NCBI RefSeq assembly: GCF_002903165.1
Contig: NZ_PPSK01000001.1
Coordinates: 186,001 to 250,000, forward strand
Length of the DNA stretch: 64,000 bases
Source: Halopseudomonas oceani
GTDB lineage: Bacteria; Pseudomonadota; Gammaproteobacteria; Pseudomonadales; Pseudomonadaceae
Direction of reading: 5' to 3'
Part shown: positions 54,600-61,056 of the stretch, piece by piece
Layout: each line of letters starts with the position of its first letter
Numbering within the stretch: position 1 is the stretch's first letter
Program-made: the position numbers and the translations under genes
Notes under the pieces: model-generated
The model's input: the letters and a program-made list of their open reading frames with translations, nothing else
What the model was told of the DNA's origin: nothing
Database searches by the model: none

Positions 54600-55052
54600 C
54601 TATTCCCGGCCTGCGAAGCGCACTGGCTCACGGGGCTCGACAATCACCACGCTGCCGGCAATCTTGTCATGCCAACCCTGCTTGCGAGCATCGAAGGCCA
54701 CCCAGAGAAAACCCAGGCAGAGCGGCAGCGCCGACACAAAGTAACCGACATAGCGCAGGATACATTGGCCCAGCGGCAACGGCTCACCGGTACGCGCATC
54801 GACCACCCGCAAACGCAGCAGCATCTTGCCCGGTGTACCGAGAAAGCGGCGCCAGAACCAGAGGGTGGCGATAAAGGGCACAACGTAGCTGAGCAACACA
54901 TCCCAAAAGCCGTGCACCAGGGTTTCATCGACCCAGTAGCTTTCACCGTAGATCAGCGCCAGCGGCACCATCAGCACCACGCCGAAAACCACAGAATCAA
55001 TCAGGGTAGCGCCGAAACGCAGCCAGAAACCGGCGTATTGGGGTTCACTCAT
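54600..55052 (-). CDS. RDD family membrane protein
   Basis: A 150-residue protein with the RDD pattern: YAGFWLRFGATLIDSV (Arg and Asp-Asp-like positions in helix 1), a second hydrophobic segment near 55-75 (FWDVLLSYVVPFIATLWFW), LGTPGKMLLRLRVVDARTG, and a third segment with LGFLWVAFDARKQGWHDKIAG. The role of the RDD family is poorly known; some affect ion transport. It starts at 55052 and is 13 bp before the DCC gene, so all three genes are probably one transcript. Confidence 0.85.
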   Translation of the reverse strand: MSEPQYAGFWLRFGATLIDSVVFGVVLMVPLALIYGESYWVDETLVHGFWDVLLSYVVPFIATLWFWRRFLGTPGKMLLRLRVVDARTGEPLPLGQCILRYVGYFVSALPLCLGFLWVAFDARKQGWHDKIAGSVVIVEPREPVRFAGRE

Positions 55053-55147
55053 GGTCAGTCCTTTGGGCAAATGAAAATCCCCGAAAGCATATCAGGCCTG
55101 ACTCGCAAAATGTGCGCTGCGCTGGCGGGACTGAACACGCCGTTGGG

Positions 55148-55954
55148 TTACAACACCGGTCTGCTCGCGGTAAATGCCGAGGGTGGCTGCCCGAACTGCT
55201 TGCGAAACGCCGTAGTGTAAGCACTATGGCTATCGTAGCCGCTGGCAAGTGCAACTTGGGTGATTGGCACGCCCTGCAGCAACAGCGTCAGCGACGACAT
55301 CAGCCGCAACTGCTGACGCCACCTGCCAAAGGTCATGCCGGTAGACTGCTGGAAGCGCCGGTGGAATGTTTTGATGCCAACTGCCAGTCTGTCGGCCCAC
55401 ACGGCAGCGGTGCCGGTATCGCCCGGATTGTCCACCAGCGCCTGACACACCTGCTGAATCGGGTTGGCGGCTCCGCCCGTCGGCCACGGCAGGTGCAGCG
55501 GCAGAACGGGCTGCGCATGCAACTCCTCAACCAGCAGCTCACCCAGCAGCGCCATCCGCCTGTCGCCGACAGCCGCGTTATCGGCTCGGGTCAGCGCCAT
55601 GATCAGCTCACGCAGCAAACCCGAGACATGCACCACGCAGTCGGCCGCTGGCAAACGCGCGCACACATCCTCCCGTACGAACAACCCGTGAGCCTGCAAC
55701 GCGACCGGAACCACCAGCCGGTGCTGCACACCCGCCCGCAACCAGACCGCCGCCGTGGGCGGCACCAGCCACTGCCCGCTTTCGGCTTCCACCCGCAGCA
55801 GTCCGCGGTCGGCATAGATCAGGTGCCCCTGCGGGTGCTGGTGTGCAGGTACGACATGGCCCGCAGGGTAGCGAACCGCCACGCCGGATACCGACCAGGT
55901 GTCGACACTCGGATCAAGTGCATGACCACCGTATTCAGGAGAGTGAAAGCCCAT
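55148..55954 (-). CDS. AraC family transcriptional regulator
   Basis: A 268-residue regulator. The N-terminal cupin-like half has VPAHQHPQGHLIYADRG (38-54) and WLVPPTAAVWLRAGVQH. The C-terminal double helix-turn-helix (about 160-260) includes LAVGIKTFHRRFQQSTGMTFGRWRQ, split at 190-214, and VALASGYDSHSAYTTAFRKQFG, split at 238-259. The inducer and targets are unknown; the closest genes on its strand are the RDD-DCC-DoxX unit, about 95 bp downstream. Short inverted repeats lie just upstream. Confidence 0.9.
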   Translation of the reverse strand: MGFHSPEYGGHALDPSVDTWSVSGVAVRYPAGHVVPAHQHPQGHLIYADRGLLRVEAESGQWLVPPTAAVWLRAGVQHRLVVPVALQAHGLFVREDVCARLPAADCVVHVSGLLRELIMALTRADNAAVGDRRMALLGELLVEELHAQPVLPLHLPWPTGGAANPIQQVCQALVDNPGDTGTAAVWADRLAVGIKTFHRRFQQSTGMTFGRWRQQLRLMSSLTLLLQGVPITQVALASGYDSHSAYTTAFRKQFGQPPSAFTASRPVL

Positions 55955-55968
55955 GCCGAGGCAATATG

Positions 55969-56011
55969 TCCATATGGATAAATAATCTGTCTATTTTTAT
56001 GTAGATAGACA
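55969..56011. promoter_or_regulatory. Inverted repeats upstream of the araC-type gene
   Basis: A palindrome TCCATATGGA (55969-55978) is followed by TGTCTAT (55988-55994) and ATAGACA (56005-56011), a 7-bp inverted repeat with 10-bp spacer. Both lie in an AT-rich stretch 15-57 bp before the araC-type start and could be operators. The rest of 56012-56214, up to leuA, shows no clear element. Confidence 0.45.
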
Positions 56012-56214
56012 AATGCCGCAAGCCTAGCATCAGTGACACATCCATTGGGGCTATTCACCTGGTTGGTGCGCGCGTTTGCCCAACGGCGGCTACCGCTGAT
56101 GGTCGCATGATCGTGCGTGTCGTGACCCGCCCTCAATTCACCTGACCCGGCCATTATCTGCGTGAGCCAGACAACGGGAATCAGGCAGATAACAATTTCG
56201 CTGGAGTGCTGTTC

Positions 56215-57888
56215 ATGTTGACCGACCCTTCCCGGAAATACCACGCGGCCTCTCAGGTCGATCTCAGCGACCGCCAATGGCCGTCACGGACCATGAAGCA
56301 AGCGCCGATCTGGCTGTCCACCGACTTGCGCGACGGCAACCAGGCGCTGTTTGAACCGATGAACCGTGAACGCAAGTTACGTCTGTTCGATACCCTAGTA
56401 CGCATCGGGTTTAAGGAAATAGAACTGGGCTTTCCCGCCGCATCAAGCACGGATTTCGCGATCGTTCGCACCCTCATCGACACGAATCAGATCCCTGATG
56501 ACGTCACTCCGATGGTCATGACTCAATTGCGCGAAGACCTGATCACCGACACTGTGCGCAGCGTCGCAGGTGCCCGCCGGGTCATCGTTCATCTCTACAA
56601 CGCAGTGGCCCCCGTCTGGCGCGAGGTCGTGTTCGGCATGAGCGTGCCACAGATCACCGCCATGGTTGAGCACCATATCGCCCTGTTCAAACGGCTGACG
56701 GCGGCCCACCCCGAAACCGAGTGGGTATTGCAATATTCGCCGGAGACCTTCTGCATGGCTGAGCTTGAGGTGTCACTCGCCGTCTGCAACGCCGCCATCC
56801 GCGCCTGGGACGCCGGGCCACAACGCCGGATGGTCATCAATCTGCCGACTACCGTGGAAGTCGCCACCCCCAATGTGTTCGCCGATCAGGTCGAGTGGAT
56901 GGACCGGCGGCTGGAGCGACGCGAGCACATAACCCTGTCGGTGCACCCTCACAACGACCGGGGCACCGGCGTCGCCTGCGCCGAACAGGCGATACTGGCG
57001 GGCGCGCAGCGGGTCGAAGGGTGTCTGTTTGGCAATGGTGAGCGCAGCGGCAATGTCGATCTGGTAACGCTGGCACTGAATCTGTACACCCAGGGCATCG
57101 CGCCAGACCTGGATTTTTCCGACATTGCGGCGATTGCCCGGGTGGCCGAAGAGTGCACCGCACTGCCGATTCATCCGCGCCACCCCTACGTTGGCGACCT
57201 GGTGTTCACCGCATTCTCCGGTTCGCATCAGGATGCCATCGCCAAGGGCTTTGCTGCACAGAAGCCCGACGCGACCTGGCGCGTGCCTTACCTGCCGATT
57301 GACCCAAAAGACCTGGGCCGCACCTATGACAGCATCGTGCGCGTCAACAGCCAGTCGGGAAAAGGCGGTATTGCCTTTCTGCTGCAGCGCGACAACGGCA
57401 TCAGCATGCCGCGCCGCATGCAGGTCGAGTTCAGTTCGATCGTGCAGGCACAGGCCGACGCCAGCGAAACGGAGCTGGCCAGCGAGCAGATCTGGGAGCT
57501 CTTCGAGCGAACCTACCTTGCCCCGACCCGGGAGCAGTCGCCCTTCATCTATCGCAGCCATCGCCTGTTCGAGCATGCGGACGGCCAGGGCATTGCCCTG
57601 GAGCTGGCTGACGCGGATGGTGCCCTCAAGGCTTTGTCGGGGTCAGGCAACGGGCCCATTGCTGCAACGGTCGCGGCACTGGGTATGCCGCTGCGCATCG
57701 ACAGCTACGAGGAGCGCAGCCTGGGAGCAGGGTCGGATGCCGCTGCAGTGGCGATCGTAGAGGCCGCCATGCCGAATGTCCCCGGCTCGCGTTTTGGCGT
57801 CGGCCGGCACGCGAATATCACCACGGCCTCGATTCTGGCGGTACTGAGTGCGGCGGCCCGGTTCTCCGAAACCCCGGCAGCCCGTTGA
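56215..57888 (+). CDS. leuA: 2-isopropylmalate synthase LeuA
   Basis: LeuA condenses acetyl-CoA with 2-oxoisovalerate, the first committed step to leucine. The 557-residue protein is the long form, with TDLRDGNQALFEPM (Arg39, Asp40), the metal motif VHPHNDRGTG (His244, His246) and a C-terminal LeuA dimer domain that binds leucine for feedback inhibition. The ATG at 56215 has GGAG eight bases upstream; a GTG three codons earlier overlaps that site. No leader peptide with Leu codons is recognisable upstream. Confidence 0.95.
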   Translation: MLTDPSRKYHAASQVDLSDRQWPSRTMKQAPIWLSTDLRDGNQALFEPMNRERKLRLFDTLVRIGFKEIELGFPAASSTDFAIVRTLIDTNQIPDDVTPMVMTQLREDLITDTVRSVAGARRVIVHLYNAVAPVWREVVFGMSVPQITAMVEHHIALFKRLTAAHPETEWVLQYSPETFCMAELEVSLAVCNAAIRAWDAGPQRRMVINLPTTVEVATPNVFADQVEWMDRRLERREHITLSVHPHNDRGTGVACAEQAILAGAQRVEGCLFGNGERSGNVDLVTLALNLYTQGIAPDLDFSDIAAIARVAEECTALPIHPRHPYVGDLVFTAFSGSHQDAIAKGFAAQKPDATWRVPYLPIDPKDLGRTYDSIVRVNSQSGKGGIAFLLQRDNGISMPRRMQVEFSSIVQAQADASETELASEQIWELFERTYLAPTREQSPFIYRSHRLFEHADGQGIALELADADGALKALSGSGNGPIAATVAALGMPLRIDSYEERSLGAGSDAAAVAIVEAAMPNVPGSRFGVGRHANITTASILAVLSAAARFSETPAAR

Positions 57889-57892
57889 TCAG

Positions 57893-57921
57893 GACGCCGC
57901 ACCTCAGCCGTGCGGCAGCGT
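57893..57921. terminator. Hairpin at the end of leuA and the GNAT gene
   Basis: GCCGCAC (57896-57902) pairs with GTGCGGC (57910-57916), extended by GACG/CGTC with small bulges. It covers the stop of the converging gene. No T run is present. Confidence 0.5.
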
Positions 57922-58386
57922 CTCTGTGGAACCCGCAATGACCTTGGCGTAATGAAAAAAAGCGTCATCGCGAACCCAGCCAGTCGACTCATAGAGCCGC
58001 TGCGCCGAAGTATTGGTAACCGCCGTCGCCAATTCCATCCGCACCGCGCCATACGCCTGTGCCTGCTGGCCGGCCGCTGCCAGCAACAACTCGGCCACGC
58101 CCTGACGACGGTAATCGGCAGCCACGAACAGATCGTAGAGAATGCAGATCGGCGCCATATCCACCGAGCAGAAAGTCGGGTAAAGCTGGCAGAAGCCGGC
58201 CAGCTCCCCCCCAGCGGTCTGCGCCATCAGTACGATGGATTCACCACGCTGCAAACGGGCACGCAGATAGGCGGTTGCGCCGGCGGGGTCTGTCGGTTGT
58301 TCATAAAACTGGCGATACAGGTCGAACAGCACGCCAACCTGCTCGGCGTCAGCGGCGGTTGCCAGAGAAATACGGAAAGAAGTCAT
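57904..58386 (-). CDS. GNAT family N-acetyltransferase
   Basis: A 160-residue acetyltransferase of the GNAT fold. The acetyl-CoA loop is LFVAADYRRQGVAELLLAAA near 88-107 (Q/RxxG/A motif), followed by ELATAVTNTSAQRLYESTGW, the usual motif B. The substrate (amine, amino acid or peptide) cannot be predicted. It converges on leuA with 15 bp between the stops and shares a strand with the MAPEG gene upstream. Confidence 0.9.
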   Translation of the reverse strand: MTSFRISLATAADAEQVGVLFDLYRQFYEQPTDPAGATAYLRARLQRGESIVLMAQTAGGELAGFCQLYPTFCSVDMAPICILYDLFVAADYRRQGVAELLLAAAGQQAQAYGAVRMELATAVTNTSAQRLYESTGWVRDDAFFHYAKVIAGSTETLPHG

Positions 58387-58422
58387 AGGCCAAAGCCTCG
58401 TTGATCGTTTGGAGGTTGGCCC

Positions 58423-58824
58423 TCAGAGTGTTGCACCAAGCAACCAACCCCACATCAGCAGCACAGCCAGAAAGTTGATGGTAAACACCAGACCACGCAG
58501 CCGAATATTACCCGTCAGTATTTGGACAAAACTGTGAACGACGCGCCCCGCCACAAAGATCCAGGCCAGCAGCACCAGGCCAGGATCTACCTTGCCCGTC
58601 TGCAGCAGTAACACACAACAGACGTAAAACAGCAGCGGCCATTCAAACTGATTGGACAGGTTGGCGCTGACCCGTGGCTCCCAGGCGGCCCGGCGAGCCA
58701 GCCTGCCGGAGCGGGTATCCAGCCCCCAGATCGTCGGCGCCCGCAGCACGGTCAGGGCAACATACAGCAGTGCTGTCCAGCCGACGTGGAACACCATGGG
58801 ATATAACAACGCACTCGAGTCCAT
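58423..58824 (-). CDS. MAPEG family membrane protein
   Basis: A 133-residue protein with four hydrophobic segments, like MAPEG proteins (membrane-associated eicosanoid/glutathione metabolism). NLSNQFEWPLLFYVCCVLLL, split near 56-75, and AWIFVAGRVVHSFVQILTGNI contain the conserved N, E and R positions. In bacteria the group is mostly uncharacterised; glutathione-dependent detoxification is a guess. The ATG at 58824 is preferred over the adjacent GTG. Confidence 0.85.
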   Translation of the reverse strand: MDSSALLYPMVFHVGWTALLYVALTVLRAPTIWGLDTRSGRLARRAAWEPRVSANLSNQFEWPLLFYVCCVLLLQTGKVDPGLVLLAWIFVAGRVVHSFVQILTGNIRLRGLVFTINFLAVLLMWGWLLGATL

Positions 58825-58850
58825 CACTTGCCTTCCCTGCCAGTCCTGAC

Positions 58851-59579
58851 TCAGACCTGCTTTGGCTTCACCGGCGTTTTGCGACCGAGCAGTTGCTCGC
58901 TGGGGGCAATTGTGGCGACCCGACGGTAATCATCCAGCATCTGAAACCAGTCCGCCTGAGGCATGCCGTCACGGTGGCGATACAGCTGCGTCAGATCATG
59001 ACGTACCGCCGCACTGCGACGCCAGCGCCGGCGACTTTTCTCCAGGTCCAGCAGGGCCACTTCGACCCCATGGCTATGCACCCGAATGAACACATGCTTG
59101 GCATACAGGCAGCCATGCTGGAGCCCATGAGCATGGGCTCGGCTCAGCGTAGCGGCCAGTTCACGCAGCATGTGCCGATGTACCGCAGCGCCATGACGCA
59201 CTGGCGCGTCGCTGGCGTACCACTGATCAAGGCTGACGTAACCACTCAGTGCTTGTGTCACCAGCAACCCCTGCCACTGCCCCTGCACCTTGCGCACCGC
59301 AGAGAATACCGTTTCCGGCACCCGAACCCCGGCAGCGCGATAGGCTGCCAGTGCTCGCGCCTCGCGCGCCACCGTAGGACGTCCGAGTGGATAGCGCACG
59401 GAACGACTGAGATGACCGACCTGTCGTTTCAGATAAAGAAGAGAGTCGTTGCCGATAGTCAGGCGCTGTACGCCACTATTGCCATCGCGACGCTGATTGG
59501 GGGCTTCAACCCAGTCGCCCTGTTGCATCCACCAGTAGGCGAAATCACCCTGTGGGTAGTGCCGTTCTGCCTGCTTCAA
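58851..59579 (-). CDS. InaA-type lipopolysaccharide kinase family protein, second copy
   Basis: A 242-residue paralogue of the protein at 45755-46465. The shared blocks are GDWVEAPNQRRDGNSGVQRL, split here, LYLKRQVGHLSRSVRYPLGRPT, SGYVSLDQWYASDA and HGCLYAKHVFIRV followed by VALLDLEKSRRRW. Overall similarity is clear along the whole length, but the N-terminus and C-terminus differ. It is not linked to a methyltransferase or dgkA, and no ColR-type motif is seen before it. It is 26 bp upstream of the MAPEG gene on the same strand. Confidence 0.82.
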   Translation of the reverse strand: MKQAERHYPQGDFAYWWMQQGDWVEAPNQRRDGNSGVQRLTIGNDSLLYLKRQVGHLSRSVRYPLGRPTVAREARALAAYRAAGVRVPETVFSAVRKVQGQWQGLLVTQALSGYVSLDQWYASDAPVRHGAAVHRHMLRELAATLSRAHAHGLQHGCLYAKHVFIRVHSHGVEVALLDLEKSRRRWRRSAAVRHDLTQLYRHRDGMPQADWFQMLDDYRRVATIAPSEQLLGRKTPVKPKQV

Positions 59580-59746
59580 ATGGAAACCTCGCTGCCAATA
59601 CGCTCTGCTGTCCCGTGCGGTGCAAGGACTGCGCCAGAGGTTTGGCTGATCTTGTTATTATCAGGCAGAGTGCCAGTAGCGAAGACATTAGACGGCATCC
59701 AGCGAGGTGGTCAACCCGCGAGGGCAGTCGAAGGACAAGCAAAGTG

Positions 59747-59764
59747 CCCCGCAGGAGTGCGGGG
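59747..59764 (-). terminator. Hairpin after the TRAP binding-protein gene
   Basis: CCCCGCA pairs with TGCGGGG around a 4-nt loop, 10 bp past the stop of the minus-strand gene, with a short T-rich stretch afterwards. Apart from this hairpin, 59580-59773 shows nothing recognisable. Confidence 0.6.
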
Positions 59765-59773
59765 CGGGGCCGT

Positions 59774-60874
59774 TCAGGTGCGCAGATCGTACATCGCCTT
59801 TTCACTGATCGCGTGCCAGGCCTGGATCTTCTCGCGGAACGCCTGCATGGAATCCCACACTTCGCGGTTCAGCGGATCCATCGCGGCGGTCTCTTCCAGC
59901 ACATCAGCACTGATGTCGCGCAATCGGTCCAGCACCGAGTCCGGCAGCCGACGTAGCTGAACGTCATATTCGTCGATCAGGGTGTGTAGCGCGTCGGCAT
60001 TACGGCGGCCATACTCATCCAGCATGGCCTGATTGGTTGAACGGGCAGCCTCGATGACGATACTGCGCAGGTCATCCGGCAACTCTGCCAGCTTCTGCTT
60101 GTTGATGGTCAACTCCAGCACCGCACAGGGTTCCTGCCAACCCGGGTAGTAATAGAACTTGGCCGCTTTGTGCAAACCAAAGGCCAGATCGTTGTAGGGA
60201 CTGACCCAGTCGGTGGCGTCGATCACGCCAGTCTGCAGCGAGGTAAAGATTTCGCTGCCAGGCAGGTTGACCGTAGTCGCGCCAGCACGCGACAGCACCT
60301 CGCCGCCGAAGCCCGGCATACGGATTTTCAGGCCCTGCAGGTCGTCCAGGCTATTGATTTCCTTATTGAACCAGCCGGCCATCTGCACGCCGGTATTGCC
60401 GCACGGCAGCGGCACCACGCCGAGCGGGTCATAGGCCTTCTGCCACAGCTCCAGCCCGCCGCCTTCATATAGCCAGGCGTTCATTTCCTGGGCATTCATG
60501 CCGAACGGCACAGCGGTAAAGAACGGCGCCGCGGCACTCTTGCCCTTCCAATAATAGGCTGCGCTGTGACCCAGTTCAGCGGTGCCGCCAGAAACGGCGT
60601 CAAACACTTCCAGCGCCGGAACCAGGGTGCCAGCGGCGAACACCTGAATGGTCAGACGGTCGTTGGACAGCCGCGCCACAGTGTCAGCAAAGTGCTGGGC
60701 GGTGGTACCCAGACCAGGAAAGTTCTCCGGCCAGGAGGTCACCATCTTCCAGCGAAAGCGCTGCTCTGCCGGCGCTGCCGCAGTGCCGGCAGCTGCACTG
60801 TCATCCTTGCAGCCAGCCAGCGCCGCAGCCCCCAGGCCCAGACCTGCGGCCGTCAACAATTCACGTCTATCCAT
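59774..60874 (-). CDS. TRAP transporter solute-binding protein (DctP family), Tat-exported lipoprotein
   Basis: A 366-residue periplasmic binding protein. The N-terminus has a twin-arginine start (MDRRELL, Arg3-Arg4), a hydrophobic stretch and a lipobox LAGC (Cys22), so it is probably Tat-exported and lipid-anchored. The body is DctP-like: WKMVTSWPENFPGLGTTAQHF near 43-63 and VINLPGSE-like and IDATDWVSPYNDLAFGLH sites, close to the mannitol/chloroaromatic sub-group that binds carboxylates. No permease genes adjoin it; the only dctQM pair in the window is at 41289-43225. The start at 60874 gives the complete signal. Confidence 0.9.
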   Translation of the reverse strand: MDRRELLTAAGLGLGAAALAGCKDDSAAAGTAAAPAEQRFRWKMVTSWPENFPGLGTTAQHFADTVARLSNDRLTIQVFAAGTLVPALEVFDAVSGGTAELGHSAAYYWKGKSAAAPFFTAVPFGMNAQEMNAWLYEGGGLELWQKAYDPLGVVPLPCGNTGVQMAGWFNKEINSLDDLQGLKIRMPGFGGEVLSRAGATTVNLPGSEIFTSLQTGVIDATDWVSPYNDLAFGLHKAAKFYYYPGWQEPCAVLELTINKQKLAELPDDLRSIVIEAARSTNQAMLDEYGRRNADALHTLIDEYDVQLRRLPDSVLDRLRDISADVLEETAAMDPLNREVWDSMQAFREKIQAWHAISEKAMYDLRT

Positions 60875-60880
60875 TCTTTT

Positions 60881-60904
60881 AGCTCCAAGCTGTAAGCGGC
60901 AAGC
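60881..60904. repeat. Left arm of a 24-bp imperfect inverted repeat
   Basis: 60881-60904 is complementary to 61002-61025 at 22 of 24 positions, with 97 bp between. It belongs to the AGCTTG-rich family also seen at 19269. The spacer shows no gene. Confidence 0.75.
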
Positions 60905-61001
60905 TACAAGCTGTCCGCGTCTGATTTTGTACTGAATCCCCAAGCGCCGACAGCCGCTCTAACACTCTCACTTCGCACAATGCCTCACGCACGCCCAGAC
61001 C

Positions 61002-61025
61002 GCTTGCCGCTTATAGCTTGAAGCT
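61002..61025. repeat. Right arm of the 24-bp imperfect inverted repeat
   Basis: This arm reads GCTTGCCGCTTATAGCTTG and onward and pairs with 60881-60904. It lies just past the uvrD stop, between uvrD and the binding-protein gene, both on the minus strand. Confidence 0.75.
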
Positions 61026-61034
61026 TGCAGCTCC

Positions 61035-61056
61035 AAGCGCTAAAGCGCTAAAGCGC
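61035..61056. repeat. Tandem 8-bp repeat at the uvrD stop
   Basis: AAGCGCTA is repeated 2.75 times (61035-61056), covering the last uvrD codons and its TAG stop at 61048-61050. Slippage here could change the C-terminus. Confidence 0.8.

Noticed and set aside
55990-56214. Leucine leader peptide or attenuator before leuA
   Set aside because: No short frame with a run of Leu codons and no terminator-type hairpin was found.
55819-56277. Possible small gene upstream of leuA on the minus strand
   Set aside because: It overlaps the araC-type gene and the leuA start, has mixed composition and no ribosome-binding site.
58674-59960. 428-codon open frame on the plus strand over the MAPEG, InaA-like and TRAP genes
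   Set aside because: It crosses three convincing minus-strand genes, and its composition is that of an antisense frame.
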